DNA of 64,000 nt from Siphonodentalium dalli (taxonomy: Eukaryota > Mollusca > Scaphopoda > Gadilida > Siphonodentaliidae). How positions within the stretch are numbered: position 1 is the first letter of the stretch; every line of letters starts with the position of its first letter. The translations under genes and the position numbers were made by a program. This document shows positions 56,736-64,000 of the stretch, piece by piece. The notes under the pieces were generated by a model. It was not told the DNA's origin and did no database searches. It saw only the letters and a program-made list of their open reading frames with translations. The stretch lies in contig CP136064.1 in NCBI GenBank assembly GCA_032622095.1, positions 135,541,129 through 135,605,128 on the forward strand. Direction: 5' to 3'.

Positions 56736-57502
56736 TCAGATTCCATGGAATCAGATATACTTCCATGGTATCCCATTCCATGTGTGTGTTATATGTGCGT
56801 ATATGTGTGTTCCTCTTCACGCGAATGCATATTGGTGCTCTGTGATCTGATGGTGGACTTGCATTGACATTTCTAAATAAGATATATATTCCAAAGGTTT
56901 ATGTTTATGTTGACAACAGTCATTTTGTAATAACCATACTTTTAAATTACAAACATGCAGTGTATCAAGTAATAAGATTCTTAATGTCACATATTACAAT
57001 TCGTTGATGCCAAAGTCATCTACTGAAATTTATAATCAAAATGTGTTAGCATTCTGTGGCACTTCTGTTCTTCAGAGCAGTCATCAGGAACTTTAATAAC
57101 ACAGACAATCACATTCCACAAACAAATGCTTTACCAAAAGAGCCACAAAATAATGGTGATTTCGCCTACCTGGTCTCAACCTAATTATTCAGCTGTGAGT
57201 GAAACTTTGGATAATAAAGTCCAAAATATCATCCAGCCTGTATCAGTTATACAAACCTCATCTTTATCAGATACACCTGCTGAAAACATAAATAACTAGA
57301 GGTCAGATTCCATGGAATCAGATATACTTCCATGGTATCCCATTCCATGTGTGTGTTATATATGCGTATATGTGTGTGTTCCTCTTCACGCGAATGCATG
57401 TTGGTGCTCTGTGATCTGATAATGGACTTACATTGACATTTCTAAATAAGATATATATTCCAAAGGTTTATGTTTATGTTGACAACAGTCATTTTGTAGA
57501 AA
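56728..57502. repeat. ~205-bp direct repeat, copies 570 bases apart
   Basis: ACTAGAGGTCAGATTCCATG starts at 56,728 and 57,298. Both continue through CTTCCATGGTATCCCATTCC, CCTCTTCACGCGAATGCAT, CATTTCTAAATAAGATATAT and GTTGACAACAGTCATTTTGT with only a few differences. The segment between the copies is unrelated. Confidence 0.85.
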
Positions 57503-58160
57503 TGAAGATAAGTTGTCCCGTTCCGCTACCTCAATGAATTCCAGAGATACTCTACAATTGTTTGTTGACAAATGTGAGAGGTCTGTTTAAGGGCAATAAC
57601 TCCATAGAACAAGCGCGGACAAAATTCACAATGGCTTAACGTAATTAATCCAATGCATAAATGTGTATAGTATACCGACCTATTCAACGCTCAGAATAGG
57701 GCAGGATTGTGCCAACCATTGACTTTATTGGTGGCTTGGAGAGTATATACATGTCCAGTGGACAATGCATATACCAATACCACCATCTGACTGAAGTAAT
57801 ATGTCAATCAATAGAATTAAACAATACTAATACATAGAAATGGAAACTTATCTTCAGATGTGTCACAAAATTGGAGGTAACTTTTTTGGAACTGGAGTTT
57901 GTAGTTGGCCAAAATTTGCACTTCGCTGTCGATGTGTCTTTCTGCAAATCAAAATGCTGCCAGATGTTTTGTAGACATGCTCATAGCATTAGCAATGGTT
58001 GGTATTACTACTACTATATGGGGTTTGGGATTTGACCCGGGAAGATTTGGAAGAGACGGCACCCCTTCCCTACAACCCACTGTTGAATTTAATAGGCACA
58101 TGTTATGGTAATACATAAGCATGAAGTGGTGAAGGTGGAATGAAAATGATCTATTTTTTT
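57503..58160. other. no gene seen
   Basis: Mixed sequence containing one AAGGGCAATAACTCCATAGA phrase, the same style as the dispersed repeats at 21,000 and 48,340. A 68-codon frame (57,905-58,111) has no domain. Confidence 0.4.
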
Positions 58161-58784
58161 TTAGTTTTCTTGGCCTTCTTTTTCCCCCAGATGTTCTGTT
58201 GTTGTAGCTGCTGTTGTTGTTGTTGTTTCTGTTTCGGAGTCGGAGGCGATGGTCCTGGCTAGTATCATTTCTTTTAACTCTGCCATTTCTTCTGCTACTT
58301 TGTTTGCTGCTGCCATCGCCTCCAGAGCTTCCTGAACGACTCTGTCCCTCGCTGAAGAGTTGGAACCGCAGCTGTTGTTGTTGGTGCTGGTGGGGATGGA
58401 GGACACCGGGATATGATGGTACTCCGTTGTCCGAGGTGGTAAACTGTCCAACTCCACATCGAAGCTGGCGGCATGAACATCTGGGGTGGTGTCCCTGTCT
58501 CCGCTCGCCTCGATGACGACAGCAGGGATCTCCGGCAGATCAACGGAGTCCCTGCTAGCTGTAGTGATGTCGTCAGTCTCCATGCAGGTCGGGTCGTCTG
58601 GGCGTCTCTCAGACAACTCCGACCTGCCGGCTATGACACTGGACGGCTGAACCACACGGGGAGGGGTGACCGGCAGATCAACAGTCACCCCCATCTTCTT
58701 CCATTTCACCCGTCTGGCGGTGTCCCTTCTTCGTCGAGCTGGTGTCTTTCTCTTCGGAGGCGCTGTCTTCATCTTCTTCTTCAT
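58161..58784 (-). CDS. hypothetical 207-aa basic/low-complexity protein, possibly mobile-element ORF
   Basis: Minus-strand frame of 207 codons. Residues 1-30 are strongly basic (MKKKMKTAPPKRKTPARRRR, then KWKK). Residues 35-140 are Pro/Ser/Asp-rich and probably disordered. About 147-185 is a predicted amphipathic helix rich in A/E (VVQEALEAMAAANKVAEEM). A Thr-rich acidic tail follows. The KTPARRRRDTARR pattern resembles basic K(S/T)PxxxRRD...R stretches in retrotransposon gag/ORF1-like proteins, as I recall them; this is weak evidence. Upstream, the same frame is open for another 57 codons (58,791-58,964) but is separated by a TGA. GC content and codon regularity exceed the surroundings, which favours real past coding. 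It may be an intact small gene, a 3' exon or a pseudogene. Confidence 0.45.
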   Translation of the reverse strand: MKKKMKTAPPKRKTPARRRRDTARRVKWKKMGVTVDLPVTPPRVVQPSSVIAGRSELSERRPDDPTCMETDDITTASRDSVDLPEIPAVVIEASGDRDTTPDVHAASFDVELDSLPPRTTEYHHIPVSSIPTSTNNNSCGSNSSARDRVVQEALEAMAAANKVAEEMAELKEMILARTIASDSETETTTTTAATTTEHLGEKEGQEN

Positions 58785-58790
58785 GTTACG

Positions 58791-58964
58791 TCATGTCAAG
58801 GCGTTCCTGTCCCGGGCAGCATACCTCTGGATACCAACATCCTCTGTCCGGAATTCAATGCAAAGAACCAGATAGCCCCTGTTAGCCTGGAGATTCCAGC
58901 TGACAGTGTCAACTATCTGACTTCTTTGCATTGCAGCCAACGCGGTGTCAGGGATTAGCTCCAT
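58791..58964 (-). pseudogene. in-frame coding-like segment upstream of the 207-aa frame
   Basis: 57 codons beginning MELIPDTALAAMQRSQIVD and containing NRGYLVLCIEFRTEDVGIQR, ending at TGA (58,791-58,793). The TGA is followed in the same frame, two codons later, by the ATG at 58,784. The balanced hydrophobic/polar pattern is protein-like. A single nonsense change in a longer ORF, or stop read-through, would explain the arrangement. No family recognised. Confidence 0.35.
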
Positions 58965-59009
58965 AATCCGTCCTGAGCCTAATCCAAAACCGTCTCACTC
59001 AGGTCGGCA

Positions 59010-59064
59010 TTAACACGAGGTCAGCTGCGCCCGAAGGCGCGACCACACAACTCACTCGTGTTAA
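59010..59064. repeat. nested hairpin: 10-bp inverted repeat around a GC stem-loop
   Basis: TTAACACGAG (59,010-59,019) and CTCGTGTTAA (59,055-59,064) are perfect inverted repeats. Between them lies GCGCC-CGAA-GGCGC (59,027-59,040), a perfect 5-bp stem with a CGAA loop. It sits just upstream, on the minus strand, of the coding-like segment at 58,791-58,964. Confidence 0.75.
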
Positions 59065-59496
59065 CGTCTGACAAAGAGGAACTAATACAAACAAAGCAAA
59101 TGATGACTGCCTCGCTCCACTCCATGCCAGATGGTTGGTATGAATTTCTACCATAGTATATATACCATATCAGATGGAGATAATGAAACATGATCATAAG
59201 AGTGATCTATTATAGTGATATAATGTCAATTATTTGAAGTTGGTTTCTCATTGTAATTATCAAAACAAGCCTTCTATCTCAAAGGTTAACAAATGCTTAA
59301 GCAAACAAACAGGAGGTGTCAACAGAATTCACCATTGAGACACAGTGGATAAAAACTCAGTGTTGAGACAACATAGTGATAACAAGTCACCAGTATTACA
59401 CTTTGAAATTTGGAAAAAAACATTTGAAGAAACCATTGGATGAATCATGAAAGAGAACTTTGAGAAGAAACAAGTATACCCGTGATTTTGAAGTAA
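59065..59496. other. no gene seen
   Basis: AT-rich sequence without recognised repeats or credible frames. Confidence 0.4.
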
Positions 59497-59645
59497 TTGA
59501 AATTAGACCCTAATTACAATTACAATTACATCCAAACCAATTGCAATTACATGTAATTGAGAATAAACTCAATTACCAATTACATGCAATTACTTTAAAA
59601 ATGTAATTAATTACAGTCAATTACAATTACAAATTACAATTACCC
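59497..59645. repeat. AATTAC simple repeat
   Basis: Degenerate array of AATTAC / GTAATT units (TTACAATTACAATTACA, TGTAATTGAG, CAATTACAATTACAAATTAC). Both orientations are mixed, giving small palindromes. Confidence 0.85.
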
Positions 59646-60435
59646 CATCCCTGATGTCCACTGTATATCCCATTATATATCCAATAAATATATACAAAAT
59701 ACTACATGTACTCCTTGCATCACAGCATGGACATCATGTTGCTCAGCTTGTTGTTGTTGTGGCGAACTGGGTCACATATGGCGTCCAACAAATACGAATA
59801 TGGCCCATTCAAATCCAGACAAGAGCAGATTTGTGATTTACGGACATAAATGTCTTGTAAAGTTTGTAAGTTACTGTACGATGACGGTGGTTTCTATATG
59901 CAGTGGGGTGATTTGTGGGTGGAATGATTCAACTGCAGGATACATATTTGACGCCTGACAAACACTGATATATATATCATTACTCCTTGATCAGATAAGG
60001 GAATGCCCAAAACCTTGTACACCATCTCGTTTGTTAGCATTGGTAAACGCCTCGAATATATTGTCATGGATTTAGTTACATGTGCGATATGTATTTACGT
60101 ACGAACTGTTTTGTATTCAATGAAACACTATTAACATAAGACAATATGATCGAAGTGACTTAGTCGGGCAGGTGCGTAGCATAATATGCCATCCGAAGCA
60201 CTTTGGATATGCTGCAGCTGATTCCATTTAAAAAAAACGCGAATTTGTAACATTTGCACGGATTGGGGAATGCAATATCAGTGACGGTTGTTCCTACGTG
60301 TAGTGAAATGATTTCCCGTTTATAGAACAATTCAACTGCACGTAGAAATCACTGACGCCTGGCAATCACTGACACAAATAATAATGCCTATTACGTGTTG
60401 TTATACATTTAGTTATATGAATTAAATTGTTTTAG
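59646..60435. other. no gene; possible decayed duplicate
   Basis: Two loosely similar segments (about 59,875-59,985 and 60,275-60,385) share ATGACGGTnG, TATGCAGTG/GTGTAGTG, GATTCAACTGCA or CAATTCAACTGCA, GACGCCTG and CAATCACTGA / CAAACACTGA. They look like an old duplication or two copies of one dispersed repeat. Confidence 0.4.
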
Positions 60436-60517
60436 TGTAAACATATTTTATTCCAATCAAAATAATAACATATATAAACATTTAACAGACATTTTACAGG
60501 AGTATAGAATAATATAA

Positions 60518-60519
<2 letters not shown>

Positions 60520-60591
<72 letters not shown>
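60520..60591. repeat. GA microsatellite in LINE 3' UTR
   Basis: About 36 dinucleotides of GA with one C interruption (GAGCGAGAGA). The second LINE copy has a GA run at the corresponding place (62,372-62,425), so the seed is part of the LINE. Confidence 0.95.
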
Positions 60592-60592
<1 letters not shown>

Positions 60593-60819
60593 AGGGAGAG
60601 AGGGTAGTTTTCAATAGTTGAGTTGATTTATTGCGTATTAGTAATGATGCTCGTCAAAAGTATTCTTCGTGCGTCAGGCGCCATGGGAGGGGATCAAGCC
60701 CAGATATCTATTGGTTGCATTTGTCAATTTGTAATTAGGCATAAACAGTGGGGAATATCATGATGCCGCATAACTCGACCAGAATCCAAAGCAATTCGTT
60801 GTCCGTACAGGTGATAGAA

Positions 60820-62091
60820 TCATGGCAATCTTTTTGTTCTCATGATATATGTCTGAACTGCATTAAATATTTCTTTGTTTTCGCGAAGGCTAAGCTCCCT
60901 TGATCCCCGCAGTAGAGTGTTTTCAGATAGGGCAACATTGGGTAGGGAGTCATATAGTTCTTTTCTGGGTTCTTGATAAAGTGTACATTCAAAGAGATAG
61001 TGGTAAGTTGTCTCAAATTCCCCACATAGACAAAAGGGGAAATTTTTAACATGATTATCTGTCAGGTCTCCACTCAGGTGGCTACAGTTCAGTCTTAACC
61101 GGGTATGAAGGATGTGTGATTTACGGCATTTACTATGATAAAAATGGGCAGGTGGACGCATATTGTCATTGTTGAGTTCCTTTTTGAATTCGTCGATTGT
61201 TCCGCTACCCTTTGTAGATTCCGGCAGTTCGTTCCATTCAGAAATTGCCGCTGGTAAGAACGAATCCATATAATAGTCATAGTTAATATTCGAGGGTAGT
61301 CTTATATGTTCAAATCTGAAGTTATATCTAGAGTTATTTGCCTGGATTGGTCGAACATAATTTCTTAAAATTGTCGGGGCAGTTCCGCGTATCATTTAAA
61401 AAAAACTTGCATAGTCTGTGTTTTCTACGACGCGAGGAGAGGAGTTCCCAACCAGTTTCTGATAAAAGACGCGCGTTACTCGTACTGATGGTTGCGCCTG
61501 TTATATACTATTCGGGCCATTTCATACTGAACCTTTTCAATGTCATCACTAAGATAATCAGGGCAGTTATACCAAACAGGGGAGGCATATTCCAGTATTG
61601 GTCGGATAAATGTGTAATGTATTTTTTCAAGCGTTACTCTGCTTAGCCTGTATGTGTGCTTACGTACTAGATTTACTCGACTCCATCCTTTGTCAAGCAT
61701 AGATCTGATATGGATACCCCATGAGCCCGTGTTGTCGAACGTGAGCCCCAGATGTTTATGGCTGTCAACCTCAACAATTGTCGCTGTTCCCATGGTCAAG
61801 TGTGGATGATATACCGGCTTTTCTTTCCTGGAGATTAGGAGAGATTCCGTTTTCAGGGGATTGAATTTTACAAGCCATTCTGATGCCCAACACATGAGAG
61901 TTTCGAGGTCATCGTTGATTAGTTTTGCGGCCATAGTGGGGTCTTCAATAGTAAGAAATAGAGAGGTGTCTTCAGCAAACAGACGAATGTTGCACCGTAT
62001 ATTTTCGGTTATATCATTAATATAAATTAAAAACAGAAGTGGGCCTAATACCTACCCTTGTGGGACACCGGCTGTTACATCTTGCAATTGA
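60820..62091 (-). pseudogene. LINE reverse transcriptase ORF fragment (copy 1), broken
   Basis: Reading from 62,091 downward: a GVPQG...VLGPLLF block interrupted by TAG (62,054-62,056), LIYINDI, a catalytic-site region reading FAED where FADD is usual, then KFNPLKTESLLIS, HLGLTFDN and RPILEYASPVWYN. A frameshift near 61,497 leads to the STSNARLLSETGW segment, and a second, at the A/T run near 61,405, to the last frame (60,820-61,395). That frame carries SEWNELPES and a Cys/His cluster, CLCGEFETTYHYLFEC (C-x-C...H-x4-C), near the C terminus. The motifs place it among non-LTR elements (I/Jockey-like end); the clade is not certain. The nonsense codon, two frameshifts and altered active site make it non-functional. 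Confidence 0.88.
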
Positions 62092-62371
62092 TGTAAACAT
62101 ATTTTATTCCAATAAAAAAATAACACGTTTAAACATTTGACAAATATTTTACAGTAAAACAGAATAATATATATAATCGGATGCCGATTGGAAAGGGGAT
62201 AAACAACAAGCCCAATGGCTTTTATTAAGTTTGCTCCCCTTTTGTTTCGCGCACACTCTTCATTAAGTGTAGAGGGGGTCGGACGGGAAGGAATGAAACT
62301 ATCATAATTATAGTATAATGTTGTTGTCGTGAGAAGCAGGGAGGGAGATTGTGAAGGAGAAAGACATAGAG

Positions 62372-62378
62372 AGGACGG

Positions 62379-62428
<50 letters not shown>

Positions 62429-62442
62429 TATATATATATATA
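62372..62442. repeat. GA/TA microsatellite in LINE copy 2 3' UTR
   Basis: GAGAGAGA run followed by TATATATA. Position relative to the LINE ORF end matches the run in copy 1. Confidence 0.95.
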
Positions 62443-62701
62443 TAAAGGGGATGAGATGCTGGGAGAGGGGGTAGTGTGAGAAGTGTTCAATAATTGAGTT
62501 GAGTTGTTACGTAACAGTAATAATAATGATGCTCGTCTATACTATTCTTCGTGTGTCAGGCGCCATGGGAGGGGGTCAAGCGCAGTTATTAATATGTTGC
62601 ATTGGTCAATAAGTAATTAGACATGTATAGTGAGGAATATCATGCTGCCGCAAAACTCGACCAGAGTCCAAAGCATTTCGCTGTCCGTACAGGTGATAGA
62701 A

Positions 62702-63075
62702 TCATGGAAATCTTTTTGTTCTCATGATATATGTCTGAACTGCATTAAATATTTCTTTGTTTTCGCGAAGGCTAAGCTCCCTTGATCCCCACAGTAGAGT
62801 GTTTTCAGATAGGGCAACATTGGGTAGGGAGTCATATAGTTCTCTTCTGTGCGTTTGATAGAAAGTACATTCAAAGAGATAGTGGTAAGTTGTCTCAAGT
62901 TCCCCACATAAACAGAAGGGGAATTTGTTTACATGATTATCTGTCAGGTCACCACTCAGGTGGCTACAATTCAGTCTTAACCGGGTATGAAGGATATGAG
63001 ATTTACGGCATTTACTATGATAAAAATGGGTTGGTGGACGCATATTGTCACGGCTGAGTTCTTTTTTGAATTATC
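62702..63075 (-). pseudogene. LINE ORF C-terminal fragment (copy 2)
   Basis: The minus-strand frame beginning upstream of MRPPTHFYHSKCRKSH covers the LINE C terminus: RLRLNCSHLSGDLTDNH, the Cys/His cluster CLCGELETTYHYLFEC and LYDSLPNVALSENTLL, ending at 62,702. It aligns without gaps to residues of copy 1 and differs at scattered positions. Within the retained part the frame is open. The upstream RT domain is absent owing to truncation. Confidence 0.85.
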
Positions 63076-63482
63076 GTTCCTGACTGTCAGTGTTTACTTT
63101 TTTTTGCTCCGTAATATTAGTCGTAATTAATCAATATAAACAATGTTTGGACCTGCAAAAGATGTTCTCATTATTCTCCAATAACCATGGACTTCTCTCA
63201 GTGAAACTCACTCTTGGTGGATGCTTCGTTCGGTGACTAATCTCGTGTTAAAATTTGTACCCTCAGCCATTGAGACCTTCCTCTACCCTGAATATATGTC
63301 GCCATATTGTCCAACACTATTGTTTTTCTGTATATGTCAAAATTAATCACGACATAGACAATGGACAATTCGACACAGTCTGCACAAAAGGTGTGATAAA
63401 CAATAAATCGTGAGTGGCGGTATCGAACAATAGCCAATCACAATTACTACCACCTATTCTGTTTACACATCGCTGTCGGAAA
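63076..63482. other. upstream flank of the 63,483 ORF
   Basis: Mixed sequence with no repeat recognised. The last 70 bases are open in the same frame as the ORF but lack an in-frame ATG. No clear TATA box or splice acceptor could be fixed by eye. Confidence 0.35.
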
Positions 63483-63965
63483 ATGGACGGCTTGTTAACC
63501 CAGTCAGCTTCGATCTTAGCCGGCGAAGACGTCACTACAAGCAACCAATTGAACTGGCTAAACGGAGAAGTCGAAGTCAGCGATTTATCCACATTGGAGT
63601 CATCACTTGAAGTGCTATATAACTCTGTAGTGTCCGAATATGATACACCTCATATTCATACATCAGCCCACATATCGCAGCTGCAAACTTGGGTCGCAAG
63701 TTTTATACATAACACTACTCAGGATCATTTCATAGACACTCTGTTGTCCACTACCAACGCTTCAGACTCTATTCTGGATAAAATGCGCACAAATGTATTT
63801 GACGAAATCAAAAACAAACCTAACGCAACAGTTCTAGGCAGCGCCGTCCTTAAGAGACGCATCAAGTCTCCAAGCAACCCGGACGGGAGTATTGCACCCA
63901 AACTGGCTCGTGACATTTATAATATGCTTGCCCATCTTATCGACCCAACAGTCGATATATCGTAA
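63483..63965 (+). CDS. hypothetical 160-aa protein
   Basis: ATG at 63,483 in a good animal start context (GGAAAATGG) opens 160 codons to TAA (63,963-63,965). The frame extends 23 codons further upstream without an ATG. Composition is soluble and balanced: Ser/Thr/Asp-rich N-terminal half (ASILAGEDVTTSNQLNWLNG), helix-compatible middle (HISQLQTWVASFIHNTTQDH) and a basic patch, LKRRIKSPSNPDG, before a hydrophobic C-terminal helix (LARDIYNMLAHLIDP). No signal peptide, membrane span or known domain recognised. GC content is higher than the flanks, as expected of coding DNA. It may be an exon, a complete small gene or an ORF of an element continuing beyond the window. Confidence 0.5.
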   Translation: MDGLLTQSASILAGEDVTTSNQLNWLNGEVEVSDLSTLESSLEVLYNSVVSEYDTPHIHTSAHISQLQTWVASFIHNTTQDHFIDTLLSTTNASDSILDKMRTNVFDEIKNKPNATVLGSAVLKRRIKSPSNPDGSIAPKLARDIYNMLAHLIDPTVDIS

Positions 63966-64000
63966 ATCCTGAGTAAAGGCAAAATTCCACGTGGCCAGTC

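Larger units (their letters stand above)
60436..62091 (-). mobile_element. 5'-truncated LINE copy 1
   Basis: Minus-strand non-LTR retrotransposon with its 3' end at 60,436 (TGTAAACATATTTTATTCC read on the plus strand), a 3' UTR holding a CT/GA microsatellite (60,516-60,592), a broken ORF (60,820-62,091) and an abrupt 5' truncation within the RT domain at about 62,091. It directly abuts the 3' end of a second copy. 5' truncation is typical of target-primed reverse transcription. Confidence 0.85.
62092..63075 (-). mobile_element. 5'-truncated LINE copy 2, tandem with copy 1
   Basis: Same orientation and family. 3' end at about 62,094 (TGTAAACATATTTTATTCC again), 3' UTR with GA/TA microsatellite (62,372-62,440), shared downstream wording (GATGCTCGTC...CGCCATGGGAGGGG at 60,647 and 62,529), then the ORF end at 62,702. 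Similarity to copy 1 stops at about 63,075 (TTTTTTGAATT), giving a much shorter copy of about 980 bases. Confidence 0.85.

Noticed and set aside
58214-58958. Plus-strand frames of 100 and 161 codons opposite the 207-codon ORF
   Set aside because: Cys/Leu/Trp-rich translations typical of the antisense of a Ser/Thr/Gln-rich coding strand. The minus strand has the more protein-like composition.
60432-60614. Leu-Ser dipeptide repeat protein
   Set aside because: Translation of the GA microsatellite in the LINE 3' UTR. The same applies to 62,308-62,490.
1-64000. tRNA, rRNA and other structural RNA genes
   Set aside because: I looked for tRNA-like B-box wording (GGTTCGAnTCC) and conserved rRNA segments by eye and found none convincing. 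A covariance-model scan was not possible.

Overview
This 64-kb window is AT-rich animal DNA made almost wholly of mobile elements and tandem repeats. I see no complete, recognisable host gene, no rRNA or tRNA gene and nothing prokaryotic. Non-LTR retrotransposon remnants, Helitron-type elements, many MITE/foldback elements and short repeats built around phrases such as GGGCATAACTC and CAAGATGGC suggest a marine lophotrochozoan, most likely a mollusc. The phylum is an inference.

The dominant structure is at 5,302-35,266. Two huge arrays of one ~480-bp repeat face each other: a left arm (5,302-16,169, about 22 units, one orientation) and a right arm (22,219-35,266, about 28 units, opposite orientation). 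They flank a 6-kb core. Both outer ends carry the same terminal sequence (GTCCGTGAAGTTAGCAC...) in inverted orientation and are bordered by the direct repeat CCAGTGCGT (5,293-5,301 and 35,267-35,275). The flanks are the two halves of one CR1/L2-like LINE on the minus strand. Its reading frame stops at WNAL beside the right end and resumes in frame beside the left end, where QLKTFLFQEA and a stop codon follow. The 30-kb block is therefore best read as a single giant foldback transposon with tandem-repeat terminal inverted repeats and a 9-bp target duplication, as in foldback/Mutator-type elements, inserted into a LINE.

Its core (16,170-22,218) holds one unrecognised frame, a ~62-bp minisatellite, two Helitron-like elements set head to tail, a foldback MITE and a ~170-bp tandem-repeat element. 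No transposase was recognised.

Right of the block: LINE fragments (35,267-35,820; 37,947-38,215), a minus-strand Helitron-related repeat block (35,975-36,545), an inverted repeat split by a 140-bp MITE with 6-bp target duplications (39,079-39,218), a foldback (40,568-40,886), four related hairpins (41,426-42,701), two members of a TATGGGATGCC family with 6-bp target duplications (44,902-46,465), one split by a TTAA-flanked MITE, and a 34-bp-stem hairpin (49,120-49,190). A third Helitron (51,369-52,329) abuts a 24-copy ~161-bp array (52,346-56,200) ending in a Helentron-like hairpin tail.

The last 6 kb holds a basic, low-complexity ORF of probable mobile-element origin (58,161-58,784), two 5'-truncated LINE copies in tandem on the minus strand (60,436-63,075) and an unrecognised 160-codon plus-strand ORF (63,483-63,965). 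The genes do not form a pathway; the window records nested insertions.
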